A stretch of DNA of 13,894 nucleotides from SVTX01 sp045588675 (GTDB lineage Bacteria > Bacillota > Clostridia > Oscillospirales > CAG-272). Below the pieces are notes generated by a model. It was given only the letters and a program-made list of their open reading frames with translations, ran no database searches and was not told the DNA's origin. The DNA lies in contig JAZNER010000043.1 in NCBI GenBank assembly GCA_045588675.1, positions 1 to 13,894 of the forward strand. Direction: 5' to 3'. Each line of letters begins with the position of its first letter. The stretch's first letter is position 1. Position numbers and translations under genes: made by a program. Below are positions 13,794 to 13,894 of this stretch, piece by piece.

Positions 13794-13820
13794 GACATTC
13801 CTTTGATTTTGTGATAAAAT
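13792..13820 (+). promoter_or_regulatory. Sigma-A promoter of an out-of-window gene
   Basis: TTGACA (13792-13797, perfect), a 17-base spacer and TAAAAT (13815-13820) with extended TG (TGATAAAAT). Its -35 begins in the last bases of the terminator stem. The following 70 bases to the window edge hold no start codon with a ribosome binding site and are presumably leader RNA, including a small AGTG/CACT helix; I do not recognise the leader. Confidence 0.7.
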
Positions 13821-13894
13821 ATAGAAAATATTTGAAAATAACTGCCACCGGGTAGTGAGAGCTTTGCACTCGTGAACGTATCGTTAGGTCTTTG

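Noticed and set aside
13850..13894. CGTTAGGT near the right edge, resembling the conserved start of the M-box magnesium riboswitch.
   Set aside because: The match is eight bases and the next bases (CTTTG) do not continue as the conserved GAGGC. The window ends too soon to judge.

Overview
The window looks like a chromosomal stretch of a low- to mid-GC, endospore-forming Clostridia bacterium, probably a gut Oscillospirales or Lachnospirales relative. That is inferred from an alpha/beta-type small acid-soluble spore protein, purine-rich AGGAGG ribosome binding sites, consensus -35/-10 promoters with 17-base spacers, and the protein styles. No species can be named from sequence alone. No tRNA, rRNA or CRISPR array was seen.

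Layout from left to right. (1) The 3' end of an unrecognised plus-strand gene runs into a bidirectional terminator. (2) A minus-strand pair follows: an M29 aminopeptidase, then a GH39-like protein in which both positions expected to hold the catalytic glutamates are replaced. A CPBP (CAAX-like) membrane protease diverges from this pair, with promoters almost back to back. (3) A spore-protein gene comes next, then about 550 bases without a gene. This gap holds a MerR-style promoter (20-base spacer filled by a palindrome), more copies of the same TCTACC half-site, and a conventional promoter. (4) These lead into a tight plus-strand operon: GT8 glycosyltransferase, PlsC-like acyltransferase and CrtO-like acyltransferase, plausibly making an acylated glycolipid. 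(5) A minus-strand run holds oligoendopeptidase F, a PqqD-like protein, a soluble S24/S26 peptidase-like protein, and a membrane-anchored XRE regulator whose best start codon is ACG. (6) Divergent from it is asnA (aspartate-ammonia ligase); convergent with asnA is an HPr-kinase-like P-loop protein. (7) An IS200-type element (tnpA only) has matching hairpins at both ends and a leader helix that hides the tnpA ribosome binding site. (8) The window ends with a minus-strand terminator overlapping a plus-strand promoter for a gene outside the window.

The most interesting content is threefold: the PqqD, S24/S26 and HPr-kinase-like set, which resembles the accessory proteins of peptide-modification loci but shows no precursor or modifying enzyme here; the glycolipid-type operon with its MerR-style control region; and the inactivated GH39-like protein. 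Function calls rest on motif recognition by eye; no database search was run.
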